A stretch of DNA of 48,020 nt, taken from assembly GCA_035543455.1 (NCBI GenBank), contig DATKKE010000026.1, forward strand, positions 1-48,020. The letters are read 5' to 3'. A program made the position numbers and the translations under genes. This DNA is from CAIKOD01 sp035543455. GTDB taxonomy: Archaea; Halobacteriota; Methanomicrobia; Methanomicrobiales; Methanospirillaceae. Under the pieces are notes generated by a model. That model was given only the letters and a program-made list of their open reading frames with translations, was not told the origin of the DNA and did not search any database. Within the stretch, counting starts at the first letter, position 1. The number at the start of each line of letters is the position of its first letter. Below, one piece after another: positions 1 through 8,551 of the stretch.

Positions 1-382
1 GGTGATATTTCACACCGGTAAGCATCGGGATCAGGAACGTTTCTGCATAATAAAGAATAACGGTGGGGTGATAATATCCGGAGACGCTGAATAACTTGAC
101 AATAAACAGATAATCGAATAGTATCGCGATAAACGTCCATACCAGGGCCACCGTGAGGTAATAGGTTAAGGGTAGCGCCCTTTTCCTGAACCACAGTACG
201 GTAATACCGATCGTCAGCGGGGTGAAGATGACGAAAAGGATCCACCCGAGCAGGTCAGCCGGAACAAACAGGAACAGGACGAGAGATGCACACCACCCGA
301 TGAACCAGAGGAGGAGCCCAAGCCCCACGGTATCGGTAATCAGCGAGCTTTTTTTGGGTGATATTTTGGGATATTTCATCAT
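1..382 (-). CDS. Polytopic membrane protein, C-terminus cut by window edge
   Basis: An uninterrupted frame runs from two adjacent ATG codons (382 and 379) to the left edge of the window, so only about 127 N-terminal residues are visible. After a short basic N-terminus (KYPKISPKK) there are at least three strongly hydrophobic stretches, near residues 14-36, 39-60 and 66-88, and a fourth may begin near residue 103. No catalytic motif or family signature was recognised. The upstream DNA on this strand carries an A/T-rich TATA-like run near 408-416, about 30 nt before the start, compatible with a very short leader. An integral membrane protein of unknown function is the most that can be said. Confidence 0.75.
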   Translation of the reverse strand, partial: MMKYPKISPKKSSLITDTVGLGLLLWFIGWCASLVLFLFVPADLLGWILFVIFTPLTIGITVLWFRKRALPLTYYLTVALVWTFIAILFDYLFIVKLFSVSGYYHPTVILYYAETFLIPMLTGVKYH

Positions 383-650
383 TTTCCAGTATATCGCGAT
401 ATCGGATAAAATTTTCCGGCAGATTGTTGGAACCTGCAACCGGACCCGTATCCTGAAGTTTTTTATTCCGGTACAGTGGCATGACCATTGGTTAATTGAA
501 TGACCAGGTATGAATACCATGAAAAAAAGCACTGGAATAAACGTTTTAAATCCTTTTTTTTTATTCCGGTTATAAAGATAATATGGGATTTAATTGGAAA
601 AATAATTGCAAATTACTTCTATCTTAACCATAATTACTGGCAAAATAGTA

Positions 651-685
651 AAATATTTATTACATAATGTTAAACATACTTTACA
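651..685 (+). promoter_or_regulatory. Promoter with shared 24-bp operator, copy 1
   Basis: A TATA-like AAATATTTAT at 651-660 is followed directly by a 24-bp element at 662-685. The element begins ACATAATGT and ends ACTTTACA. It contains the palindrome ACATwATGT and a second, looser dyad TGTnAA...TnTACA. Nearly the same 24 bp occur at 9509 and 13780, each also abutting a TATA-like box. The position between TATA box and expected transcription start suggests a repressor site. It serves the secreted-protein gene at 733. The rest of 383-650 is A/T-rich and shows no gene. Confidence 0.6.
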
Positions 686-732
686 ATTAGGTACAATCGC
701 CTGATGGATCACAATCAGAGGAGAAAAAAACC

Positions 733-1161
733 ATGAAACGAACCACCACGCTGGGAATTGTTATTATCGGGCTTATTGTCACGGCCGTGATTGCAATGCC
801 CGTAGCGGCAGCGCCGAAAGCAACAGGGGTACATGCTCATCAAAATTCTTTTAACGCAAGTAATCTCGACCCGGCCTTGAAGAACGACCTCCGGGACCTC
901 CATACACAGGAACGTCTCGCCCGGTTCGACCTGAATGTTAAAAGAGGCACCGACATGATCGCACTTCTCGGTAAGTACCAGTATGATACCTCATCGTTGT
1001 CGGGTATCCTTTCCAATATTACGGGGTACCGGCAAACCCTTGAAAATGCCCTGAATGCGAAGGATAAAAATGCCCTGTCACTCGTTAATAAAGAATTGAC
1101 CGGCCTGTGGAGAGATTTTGGCCGTACCTTGGGGTCGTTACTTAAGACCTCCGCACGTTAA
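733..1161 (+). CDS. Small secreted helical protein of unknown function
   Basis: 142 residues. A signal peptide is clear: MKRTT, then a hydrophobic core to about residue 22, then an AxA-type cleavage region (VAAAP) near residues 24-28. The mature part is charged and looks helical, with short repeats of LxxLxx type and no cysteines, so a small extracytoplasmic helical protein is likely. The start is supported by a GAGGAGA ribosome binding site about 8 nt upstream. The promoter carries the 24-bp operator-like element shared with the COG1361/FtsX operon at 9.6 kb, which suggests common regulation, possibly in cell-envelope stress. No family was recognised. Confidence 0.8.
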   Translation: MKRTTTLGIVIIGLIVTAVIAMPVAAAPKATGVHAHQNSFNASNLDPALKNDLRDLHTQERLARFDLNVKRGTDMIALLGKYQYDTSSLSGILSNITGYRQTLENALNAKDKNALSLVNKELTGLWRDFGRTLGSLLKTSAR

Positions 1162-1306
1162 GACTTCAATGGTACGAAACAGTCAGTCCGCTCCGGAAAT
1201 TGGAAAAAACAGGTAATTATATCTTTTTTCACCGGGAACGGGGGACCTTTGCCTGTTTTCGTTGTTCCCCGATATCCTGATATTCAGGGCGCACCGTTCA
1301 TCCTGT

Positions 1307-1654
1307 ATGAAGACGGGATTTGGTTTCATAGAAATTGACGGGATCACCTACGACCACGATGTTGTCATTCATACCGACGGCTCTGTTTCGAAACGGAAAA
1401 AGAAAAAATCAAAAGAGCTGAAAGGGGATTATGGTCATACCCCGCTATCCGAATACGAACTTGACATCCTCGGGGAGGAAAAACCGGCTGTGGTATATAT
1501 CGGAACGGGCCAGTACGGGTCACTGCCCATCACGAATAAGGCGACGGGGATCCTCCGTACCTATTCAGCGGTGATCGCACCGACGCCGGATATTATACCG
1601 GCCCTGGCCGATGAAAACCGGCATTATGTTGCGATTCTGCATATCACCTGCTAA
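1307..1654 (+). CDS. Mth938-domain (DUF498-like) protein
   Basis: About 115 residues from the ATG at 1307. The frame is open further upstream, but residues before this Met (FRAHRSS) look non-coding, and family members begin close to a short beta strand such as FGFIEIDGITY. Visible family features are the early IDG-x-x-Y-x-x-D-V strand-turn, a basic KRKKKK stretch, the central LGEEKPAVVYIGTGQYG segment and a late NRHYVAILHITC strand. These fit the Mth938/NDUFAF3-like fold seen in small archaeal proteins and in mitochondrial assembly factors. The biochemical role in archaea is not established. It stands alone, downstream of a secreted protein and convergent with the next gene. Confidence 0.75.
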   Translation: MKTGFGFIEIDGITYDHDVVIHTDGSVSKRKKKKSKELKGDYGHTPLSEYELDILGEEKPAVVYIGTGQYGSLPITNKATGILRTYSAVIAPTPDIIPALADENRHYVAILHITC

Positions 1655-2065
1655 AATAGCGGTTCGGGTGAATGAGTGAGGCTACCCGGGATTTCCTTTT
1701 TTTTATGAAAAGGGAAACTCTGGTATTGCATGACCGGTAAAAAATATCGGCATCATACGATGACAACAGGGTTGGGATACCAGGACCCTGCACGACAAAA
1801 TATTTGAATAAGGCCTGGGGAAACGATACCGGCCTCTGGCTGTTTCCTGCCGGGATGAAACAATCTGTAACCGGTACGATCATGGAAACAGGATCCGGAT
1901 TATGCATGTTTCAAAATGGATGTCACGTATGAAAACAATCACTATGGTTCCTCGTGCAGTCAGGAAGCTGCCATTTTATAGCGGACAGCTGAATCCGGAT
2001 CCAGAAAACACCGGGTATGCTGTATTCTGTCCTCTCCTGGCGAAAAAAAGGAGATAGTGTCCGGT
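1655..2065. other. Intergenic stretch without a supported gene
   Basis: About 410 bases between two convergent genes. A 42-codon frame at 1929-2057 has no ribosome binding site or recognisable protein, and other frames are interrupted. Nothing else was seen. Confidence 0.5.
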
Positions 2066-2662
2066 TCAGGAACCGATTCCCGCGAGGGTCCCGGGGCCGG
2101 TAACATAGAGCCAGTATCCTTTATCCGGATAGAGAGTACGGCTGTCTGCAAATATTCCCCCGCCCCCTGAAATGATCTGGGTCTCGTATCCCTGCGAGAC
2201 GGCATCGAATCCCATGGCCTGCGACCACAGGTTGTTTAACGAAATAAATGTGTCATGTGCGCTGGCCGGTGTCGTTCCCGAGAACCCGATAAGGTTCCAT
2301 CCCTGGTAGACCGGTTTTACGGGTGGTACCGCGACCGGATCGGCAGTGAACGTGATCGGGACTGAAGTATGAGCGGTCGAATAGATGAATATCCCGTCAA
2401 GGGGCCGGAGCATGGTAGCAGGATATACCTTGACCCAGGACTGGGCCTGGGCATTATATTCCCACGTCGAATGGCCCCCGGTATTGACACCCTGGAACAC
2501 GATACCGGCTGTCGAATGCCCTGAATCCAATGTCCTGGGAATTGATACGAGGTTCCAGCCCTGCTCAAGGGTTATTGTTGTATCGGCCGCGGCTATACCG
2601 GTTACAAGCCCGCCCGCGAGGATGCACACGAGCAATGTCCATTCCAGACTCCGCCATGACAT
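2066..2662 (-). CDS. Secreted surface protein with repeated GWNL modules
   Basis: 198 residues from the ATG at 2662. The frame extends upstream to 2842, but that part is basic and low-complexity, while the residues after 2662 form a signal peptide (MSWRSLEWTLLVCILAGG, AxA cleavage near ADTT). The mature protein carries two GWNL modules, EQGWNLVSIPRTL near residue 34 and YQGWNLIGFSG near residue 122. It also has aromatic motifs such as DGIFIYS and DKGYWLYV. Repeated QGWNL(V/I)S modules are common in surface-exposed archaeal proteins and usually form beta-rich adhesive or cell-wall domains. No transmembrane anchor is visible at the C-terminus, so the protein is probably released or bound by partners. 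Function is unknown. Confidence 0.75.
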   Translation of the reverse strand: MSWRSLEWTLLVCILAGGLVTGIAAADTTITLEQGWNLVSIPRTLDSGHSTAGIVFQGVNTGGHSTWEYNAQAQSWVKVYPATMLRPLDGIFIYSTAHTSVPITFTADPVAVPPVKPVYQGWNLIGFSGTTPASAHDTFISLNNLWSQAMGFDAVSQGYETQIISGGGGIFADSRTLYPDKGYWLYVTGPGTLAGIGS

Positions 2663-2838
2663 ATTTGGAAAATCAGTGGATGAGGGTAAAAAAGTATGGG
2701 TAAAAATATCCCCAAATTCGGATGTTGCCGGGAGGGGGATAAGGGCAGGCGCCCACAGATCCTTCCGGGTTTGCATCCGGGGCAGGTCACCGGACCGGGC
2801 TCTGGTGGGGTCTTTCCGGAGCCGGGACCTGCCGGGTC

Positions 2839-3087
2839 TCACGAATCGTCACGGAGCCAGTCAGGATTCTCTTCGAGAAATGCCTTTTCCTTTTGTTCGA
2901 GTTCTTCAGGGCTCAAAGATACCGGCATGCAGATACACCGGTGCTCGATATAACGTCCGCATGAGAAGTGGCCCTGATGCTCGGATTTCCTGCAGGCACC
3001 ATAGGTATTCCTGTCGAAATCATGGAATACCTCTTCTCTTCCTTCTTTTTTTGCTGTTTCAACCGCTTCCCTCCATGATCCTGCCAT
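2839..3087 (-). CDS. Small Cys-containing cytosolic protein, unknown
   Basis: About 82 residues from the ATG at 3087, which follows a GGAAGA ribosome-binding-like stretch better than the earlier in-frame codon at 3138. The middle has CxxxxxHxGHFSCGRYIEHRCICMP, that is four cysteines with flanking histidines, which could bind zinc or iron. The C-terminal third is acidic and helical (SPEELEQKEKAFLEENPDWL). There is no signal peptide or membrane segment. Its 3' end overlaps only the discarded N-terminal extension of the neighbouring GWNL gene. The family was not recognised. Confidence 0.6.
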   Translation of the reverse strand: MAGSWREAVETAKKEGREEVFHDFDRNTYGACRKSEHQGHFSCGRYIEHRCICMPVSLSPEELEQKEKAFLEENPDWLRDDS

Positions 3088-3216
3088 AGTATCTTCCTGC
3101 AGCAATGTGAAGGGTTTCAATAAAAGGCTTTCCGGCACCCGGTGATATCACTTTCACCCCGTGCCCTCTCAGCTGCCATATACACCCATGGCGGATCCTC
3201 TAAGCGGTTGGTAGGA

Positions 3217-3444
3217 ATGGTCACTGCTACTGAGATGAAAACCCTCGTCGAACGATGGAGACGGGGAATGAGACCCCTGAAGATCGACGATCAGCACTAT
3301 GGTGCCAGGGTGGTCCGGATGCTTGAACACTATAAGGGCCCTGAACTTGCCTACTTTGACGATCCCCTTGAAGCAGCGACGTTTATCCTTCTCATCGGCC
3401 TGATGAAGGAAAAAAACCGGGCCAGGGAGGTTTTCGACCCGTAA
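3217..3444 (+). CDS. Small hypothetical protein
   Basis: About 75 residues if the ATG at 3217 is used. An in-frame GTG at 3142 and an ATG at 3235 are alternatives, and no candidate has ideally spaced ribosome binding sequence. The protein is basic in its first half (MKTLVERWRRGMRPL) and has a hydrophobic helix late (ATFILLIGLMKEKNR). The composition and codon use look coding, but no motif is recognisable. It is divergent from the Cys-containing gene at 2839-3087, so the two may share a promoter region. Confidence 0.5.
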   Translation: MVTATEMKTLVERWRRGMRPLKIDDQHYGARVVRMLEHYKGPELAYFDDPLEAATFILLIGLMKEKNRAREVFDP

Positions 3445-3568
3445 ATATCCTGGTTACCGGGATCTGGCGGTCGGTCAGGAAGTACCGGGATGACGAAGTC
3501 TTTGGGAAGCCGGTATCTGTATCGTGGGTATCCGGAGGAAATTTATCGGGTTCCGGGGTCATGCATGG

Positions 3569-4381
3569 TTACGACTCTTTTTTCCCGGTTCCCTTGAAGA
3601 ACGTATAGCAGAACACCCCGTCATCGTCGCAGGTCCGGACAAGGTCACGGATACCCCGCTCCCATTCAGGTTCCGTGATCAAATCGTCGCCGATTGCATC
3701 GTCCCTGACACCTTCGACCATGGCGATAAACGTCTGTTTCGTGAAGCCCTCTACGAGATCCGGCCTGGAGGCATCGACATATACCATTCGCGGCGAGACC
3801 CGGACGCCGGTAAACCCGGCGCCGGCAAGGAGCGGGTACACTTCCCTCCCGACAAGGGCATTCCCGCCCATCTTTTCCTGCAGGGAGACCAGGCAATGAA
3901 TGGTTTTTTCTGCTTCTCTGCTTCGCGGATAGAAATAGGCCGAACCATGGTCACCTTCAATAACCGTTATGGTCCCGCCGGGTTTCAGCACCCTTTTCAG
4001 GCTGGCAAGCGCTCCGGAGGGGTCATGGAGATGTTCGAGGACAAAACAGACAAATACGTGGTCAAAAGATTCTTCCCCGAAGGGGAGCCGGAAGATATCG
4101 GCCTGTTCAAAGGTAACATTTGACAAGCCTGCCCCGGATACACGCACCCTGGCCTGCTCAAGGGACTCTGCAGAACAATCGACGGACGTGAACCTGGCAC
4201 CCGGGCTTCCCCTGGCAAGCGTGACGGTCTGGGCCCCGACTCCGCATCCGGCTTCCAGAACCCTGGTGCCTTCCCCGTAGCGGGTATCGTGATGAAGGAG
4301 TCCGGTCAGCGTACTTGCCTGGTCGAGAAGGCGCCCGGATTCCCGGCTTGAATAGCCGTGAACATAGTGTGAATTCTTCAT
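3569..4381 (-). CDS. Class I SAM-dependent methyltransferase, UbiE/Methyltransf_11 type
   Basis: 270 residues with a classical Rossmann methyltransferase core. Motif I VLEAGCGVGAQ lies near residues 41-51, the acidic loop after strand 2 (FTSVDCS) near 65, motif II-like FDHVFVCFVLEHL near 106 and motif III LKPGGTITVIEGDHG near 132. These fit the UbiE/Methyltransf_11 group, which transfers the methyl group of S-adenosylmethionine to small molecules. The C-terminal region (about 160-270) would form the substrate cap and is not diagnostic. The ATG at 4381 follows GGAG by 6 nt. The next two genes upstream run the same way with gaps of about 60 nt each. The substrate cannot be deduced. Confidence 0.85.
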   Translation of the reverse strand: MKNSHYVHGYSSRESGRLLDQASTLTGLLHHDTRYGEGTRVLEAGCGVGAQTVTLARGSPGARFTSVDCSAESLEQARVRVSGAGLSNVTFEQADIFRLPFGEESFDHVFVCFVLEHLHDPSGALASLKRVLKPGGTITVIEGDHGSAYFYPRSREAEKTIHCLVSLQEKMGGNALVGREVYPLLAGAGFTGVRVSPRMVYVDASRPDLVEGFTKQTFIAMVEGVRDDAIGDDLITEPEWERGIRDLVRTCDDDGVFCYTFFKGTGKKES

Positions 4382-4442
4382 ATCATGCTCCGCCAGCCGG
4401 CTTCCGGGGAGTGAGTGTTTTCATCATGGTTAATAACTGCAG

Positions 4443-5042
4443 TCAGAAGACGATGTCTTCCTTTGCGAACCTGATCTTCGGCATCGGCCTGTCTGCAGCA
4501 TAACCAACCGGGCAGAGCATCACCGGGACGAGGGGTTTGCTAATCCCGAGGATCTGTGAGACAGCTTCGGGATTAAATCCTCCCATCGGGCAGGAATCAA
4601 AACCGAGCGCCTTGGCACCGTTCAGCGCGTTCCCGAGGGCAAGATATGTCTGGGCCTGGGACCATGCGAACCGCTGCTCCGGAGACATCGGCATCGTAAA
4701 CTGGTTAGCCATACTGATGACCATCTGCTGCATATCCGCCGGGACGTGATTTTTCTCGAGGAGCAGGGAAAGTTTTCTGATGAGGCTTTCATAGTCCGGG
4801 TCGGCGCAGAATACGAGAAGGTGCGAGCAGGTGGTTATCTGTTCCTGGTCGAATGCAGCAGGTTTCAGCCGCTCTTTCATGTGCTGGTCGGTAACAATTT
4901 TTATCCTCCAGGGCTGCATATTGATTGCAGATGGCGCATAACGGACGTATTCGATCAATTCGTCAATTTTTTCACCGGGAATCGTTCGGCCGTCAAATTT
5001 TTTAGTCGCGTAACGCTGCATCACGATATCTTTGAATTCCAT
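4443..5042 (-). CDS. Nitroreductase-family flavoprotein
   Basis: About 199 residues starting MEFKDIVMQRYATKKFDGR. The R-Y-x-x-K-x-F signature near residues 10-16 and the APSAINMQPWRI segment near residue 37, which contacts FMN phosphate, are typical of the nitroreductase fold. The C-terminal GFDSCPMGGFNPE region is also typical. Such proteins are homodimeric FMN enzymes that reduce nitro compounds, quinones or similar substrates with NAD(P)H. The ATG at 5042 was chosen because GGTGAG lies 5 nt upstream; an in-frame GTG at 5051 overlaps that ribosome binding site. It sits between a methyltransferase and an MFS exporter on the same strand. Confidence 0.88.
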   Translation of the reverse strand: MEFKDIVMQRYATKKFDGRTIPGEKIDELIEYVRYAPSAINMQPWRIKIVTDQHMKERLKPAAFDQEQITTCSHLLVFCADPDYESLIRKLSLLLEKNHVPADMQQMVISMANQFTMPMSPEQRFAWSQAQTYLALGNALNGAKALGFDSCPMGGFNPEAVSQILGISKPLVPVMLCPVGYAADRPMPKIRFAKEDIVF

Positions 5043-5101
5043 ACATCTCACCAGCTAGTAACAGCGTGCAGCCGGTAATTAAGGGATGCGATCGGACCGG
5101 G

Positions 5102-6499
5102 TCAGGGCGCCGTGCCGGGACCTCCGGGTGATACCGGCCGATTCAGGGTCAGCGCAATGAGCAGCGAGCATACGGAAATGACAAACAATATGGTGAATAT
5201 AATCCTGAGACTGTTGGCAAATGCCTGACCGGTCGACGTGGTAATACGAGTTGTGCCGAGCGTGAGGCCAAAGACAATGATTGAAATTGCAATGCTTGCG
5301 GTCATCCCGATCAGGCGCATTGTCTCGATCATTCCTGATGCTATGCCGAATACCTCTTTTGGCACGGAGGACATGGTGGTCCTGATGAGGGGAGACTGCG
5401 AGAGGGCGATCCCGATACCTACCAGGGCGAGGGCAGCGACGATCAGGACCATCGGCGTCCCGTCATTCAGCCAGATGAAGAGGAAAAGACCGAGGGACCC
5501 GAGAAATATCCCGCTTCCGATCACCATGCGGGGTGATTTCCTGTCGGAAAGTTTTCCTGCAAACGTTGAAAGAAGCGCCATAAATATCACGGGCGTCAGG
5601 AGAATTACTCCCGTGACTCTCGCATCGAGGTACCGGACATCCTGCAGATAGAGGCTGAGAAGAAAAATAACTGCGAAATTTGATGTGTTGAACAGGAGGA
5701 CCGTAATATTTGCGGTCGTGAATATCCTGTTATGCCGGAATATCCGGACGTCAAGGAACGGTGCCGGTGTTCTGACCTCGCGTACCAGGAATACCACGAG
5801 GCAGACTAATCCTGCCGCGATCAGAATGATACCGGTTGTCCCGGGCAATACTGAGAATCCGACCATAATAAAGGCTATCGTGAGGCAGTAGAGGACCATC
5901 CCCGGGATATCGAGCTTTTTGCGTGACGATAATTCACATTCCCCCCGTATCCTCGAAAGGATAAGCCCGATAACGAACAGCTCTACCGGGAGGGTTACGA
6001 TGAAGATACTCCTCCATCCGGTATAGAAGGTTAAGAACCCGCCAAGGAAAAACCCGAGCAGGAATCCGGCAGACATTGCCGTCACGTTAATACCCAGGGC
6101 CTTCCCCCGCTCGGATTCCGGGAATACAAGGCTCAGTAACGCGATTGATGTCCCGAATATCATTCCTGCACCGATCCCGGTAATGAACCGTGCAGCGATG
6201 AGGAACTGTATATCGGGCGCACCGATACAGAGGAGTGCTGCAAGAAAATAAACAGCCATACCGAGAGTAAATAATTTTTTAACACCGTAATTACCGGCCA
6301 CCCTGCCAAACGGAACGAGGAAGATCGCCGATGAGATAAAAAAAATACTGGTCAGCCAACCGAGAAGTTCCGGATTTCCGGAAAATTCATGGCCGATGGT
6401 AGGGAGTGCGACGATAAGGGAAGAGACCATGAATGGCGCAAGCGAGGATCCCAACGCTGAAGCCATAAGGACATTTCTTTTCGAGCTATCGGAGACCAT
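5102..6499 (-). CDS. MFS drug/solute exporter, DHA2 (EmrB/QacA-like) 14-TM type
   Basis: 465 residues and almost entirely hydrophobic, with about 14 predicted membrane spans. The order of motifs fits the DHA2 branch of the major facilitator superfamily. The first span contains IVALPTIG (the family's VALP motif) near residue 29. The second loop has GRVAGNYGVKKLF (motif A-like G-x-x-x-D/N-x-x-G-x-K/R-x). Span 4-5 has RFITGIGAGMIFG and GINVTAMSAGFLLGFFLGG (motif C-like). The usual early Asp of L-D-x-T-x-V-N-V-A is absent (FMVSSLIVALP), which may alter specificity. Expected role is proton-driven efflux from the cytoplasmic membrane. It is upstream of the nitroreductase with a 59-nt gap, so a detoxification unit is possible. 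Confidence 0.9.
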   Translation of the reverse strand: MVSDSSKRNVLMASALGSSLAPFMVSSLIVALPTIGHEFSGNPELLGWLTSIFFISSAIFLVPFGRVAGNYGVKKLFTLGMAVYFLAALLCIGAPDIQFLIAARFITGIGAGMIFGTSIALLSLVFPESERGKALGINVTAMSAGFLLGFFLGGFLTFYTGWRSIFIVTLPVELFVIGLILSRIRGECELSSRKKLDIPGMVLYCLTIAFIMVGFSVLPGTTGIILIAAGLVCLVVFLVREVRTPAPFLDVRIFRHNRIFTTANITVLLFNTSNFAVIFLLSLYLQDVRYLDARVTGVILLTPVIFMALLSTFAGKLSDRKSPRMVIGSGIFLGSLGLFLFIWLNDGTPMVLIVAALALVGIGIALSQSPLIRTTMSSVPKEVFGIASGMIETMRLIGMTASIAISIIVFGLTLGTTRITTSTGQAFANSLRIIFTILFVISVCSLLIALTLNRPVSPGGPGTAP

Positions 6500-6760
6500 A
6501 AGACTTGAGCTCCAGTATATCGTGATCCGTTTTATCTGTTTCTTTCCTGGGAGTCTGAATCACCTCTCGTCAGGGATTAAACAAATGGATTGTCCGTGAG
6601 CCTGAGCACCATGGCAAACCGGCATACCCGCAAACCATATTAAAAACTCAGGAATACTTCGGCATTATTCTCTTCGGGAGTTGAACTCCGGATCATTGAA
6701 CAACAGAGAGAATGTTCCGGAGAGGGAAGCCGGGAGTAATTATTTAAAATTATGTTGAAA

Positions 6761-6804
6761 TGATTTAGAAATATACACCAATTCGAAATAAAATTTCTAA
6801 ATTA
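6761..6804. repeat. A/T-rich inverted repeat in the 6.5-7.0 kb gap
   Basis: TGATTTAGAAAT at 6761-6772 is answered by ATTTCTAAATTA at 6793-6804 with one mismatch across 12 bp and a 20-base spacer. It lies in the otherwise featureless gap between the MFS exporter and the C_GCAxxG_C_C gene. An operator dyad or transcript hairpin is possible. No gene was seen in 6500-6992. Confidence 0.45.
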
Positions 6805-6992
6805 TTTGAAATACTCCGGGTAATGTGGTATTGCAGATTGACAGTGTACCTCCCCTGTCTGAATGCCTGCTCAGAAGCCGGGCGCGAGATCATGAACGCA
6901 CGAGTGAGATAACGAAGATACGGGGTGCAATTGAATTCGGATCCTGCTCCCGACCTGATATGGTTTTGATGTCCGCCGGCGAACGATAGGGT

Positions 6993-7427
6993 ATGGATAG
7001 GGCAGATGAGGCAGTCGCCTGTTTTTTTCGGGGTTTTTCATGCTCCCAGGCGGTATTTTTATGTTATGCAAAGGAATCCGGGCTCGATTCCCGGACGGCG
7101 TTGAAATTGTCATGTGGTTTCGGTGCAGGGATAGCGAGAACGGGAGAGATATGCGGTGCCGTTTCCGGGGCGATCATGGTGATCGGCCTCAGGCATGGCA
7201 GGGATACTGTCGAAGACAAAGATGCACGGGATACCACGTACAAAATCGTTCAACAGTTCCTCGCTTCGTTCGCAGAGAGGAACGGCTCCGTTAACTGCAG
7301 GGAACTGATCGGCCACGACCTGTCCGACCCTGAGTCGTATGACCGGGCGGCGAAGAGCGGGGTATTTACTACAAAATGTCCCGCTCTTGTGAGAGGTGCC
7401 GTGGAAGTCCTTGAAGAGATTTTATAA
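6993..7427 (+). CDS. C_GCAxxG_C_C family protein
   Basis: 144 residues. The spaced cysteine pattern that gives the family its name is visible: FSCSQAV near residue 17, LSCGFGAGIARTGEICGAVSGA near residues 40-60, a further Cys in NCREL near 102 and CPALVRGAVE near 130. Proteins of this family are short and often found beside redox enzymes or transporters in anaerobes. The cysteines are thought to hold a metal or to be redox-active, but the biochemical role is unproven. There is no signal peptide. The next genes are an ABC-2 type exporter pair on the same strand, 160 nt downstream. Confidence 0.88.
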   Translation: MDRADEAVACFFRGFSCSQAVFLCYAKESGLDSRTALKLSCGFGAGIARTGEICGAVSGAIMVIGLRHGRDTVEDKDARDTTYKIVQQFLASFAERNGSVNCRELIGHDLSDPESYDRAAKSGVFTTKCPALVRGAVEVLEEIL

Positions 7428-7588
7428 AAGAGTACATTCGGGAGACCGGCAGACCGGATGCGAACGATCACGAGCCGGGTCCGGGGGAAACCATCCTTCA
7501 TGCCGGAGAGACATAATTTTTTTTCTTCGCCCTGCAAGCTAACGGCACTTCAAAAACTATAAGCACGATTACCGTATCCCTTCTGGTA

Positions 7589-8551
7589 ATGAATGCGATT
7601 GTTGTCCGTGAGCTCTCAAAACAATTCGGGCACGTGAAAGCCCTTGACGATATCAGTTTTGATGTCGCAAAAGGAGAGACATTCGGATTTCTCGGGCCGA
7701 ACGGCGCAGGGAAGACCACGACGATCCGTATCCTGACAGGGATATCGAGACCTACTTCCGGCCACGCAACGATATTCGGTTTCGACATCGAACGGGAACG
7801 TCTTCTTGCACGACGGCACCTCGGGATCGTTTCCGAAACCTCGAACGTCTACGACGAACTCTCGGCATGGGACAACATGATGTTCACTGCCGAACTCTAT
7901 TATGTGCCCCGTGCCGCCCGGGAAGCGAAAGCAAAAGAACTGCTGGATTTATTCGGACTCTACGAGCGGAGAAACGATCTGGCACATGACTTTTCCAAGG
8001 GAATGAAACGGCGCCTGACCCTTGCCATGGGACTGATCAACGACCCGGAACTCGTATTCCTCGACGAACCCACGTCAGGCCTCGATGTAGCGAGCAACCT
8101 GATCATCAGGGATGTCATCGGGGAATTAAACAAATCGGGAGTGACGATTTTTCTCACGACCCATAACATCGAGGAGGCAAATATCACCTGCGACCGCGTC
8201 GCCATCATCAATAAAGGAGAGATTGCTGCGATTGATTCACCCGAAAAACTGAAAGGCACGATCCAGAGTGTGCAGTCGGTAGAAGTGTCATTCAATCGCC
8301 CCATGCCTGAGGCCATCGAGGCACTATCCGGTATTCCGGGTGTGAACGAAGTGAAAAAAGAAGGCGACAAAATTAAGATGTTCACGGGGAATCCCGCCGG
8401 GATCATCCCCCTGATCGTTTCATTTGCGGAGCAGGAACACCTGGACATCGTTTCCTTAAATACCATTGGCCCGAGCCTCGAGGACGTCTTTATCAGGCTT
8501 ACGGGTCTTGAGGGCAGATCGGGGCTGAAGGGGGTCCACGCCATTGACTGA
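7589..8551 (+). CDS. ABC-2 type exporter, ATP-binding subunit
   Basis: 320 residues. Walker A GPNGAGKTTT lies near residues 36-45, the signature region FSKGMKRRLTLAMG near 131-144 (a degenerate LSGGQ common in ABC-2 ATPases), Walker B LVFLDEPTSGLD near 151-162, and an H-loop TTHNIEEA near 188. A C-terminal extension of about 100 residues after the ATPase core is typical of DrrA/NatA-like subunits. It should power export through the membrane subunit whose start codon overlaps its stop (8544 versus 8551), a strong sign of translational coupling. Substrate unknown; drugs, lipids or polysaccharides are family options. Confidence 0.93.
   Translation: MNAIVVRELSKQFGHVKALDDISFDVAKGETFGFLGPNGAGKTTTIRILTGISRPTSGHATIFGFDIERERLLARRHLGIVSETSNVYDELSAWDNMMFTAELYYVPRAAREAKAKELLDLFGLYERRNDLAHDFSKGMKRRLTLAMGLINDPELVFLDEPTSGLDVASNLIIRDVIGELNKSGVTIFLTTHNIEEANITCDRVAIINKGEIAAIDSPEKLKGTIQSVQSVEVSFNRPMPEAIEALSGIPGVNEVKKEGDKIKMFTGNPAGIIPLIVSFAEQEHLDIVSLNTIGPSLEDVFIRLTGLEGRSGLKGVHAID

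Noticed and set aside
1929..2057. 42-codon plus-strand frame between convergent genes
   Set aside because: No ribosome binding site, promoter or recognisable sequence.
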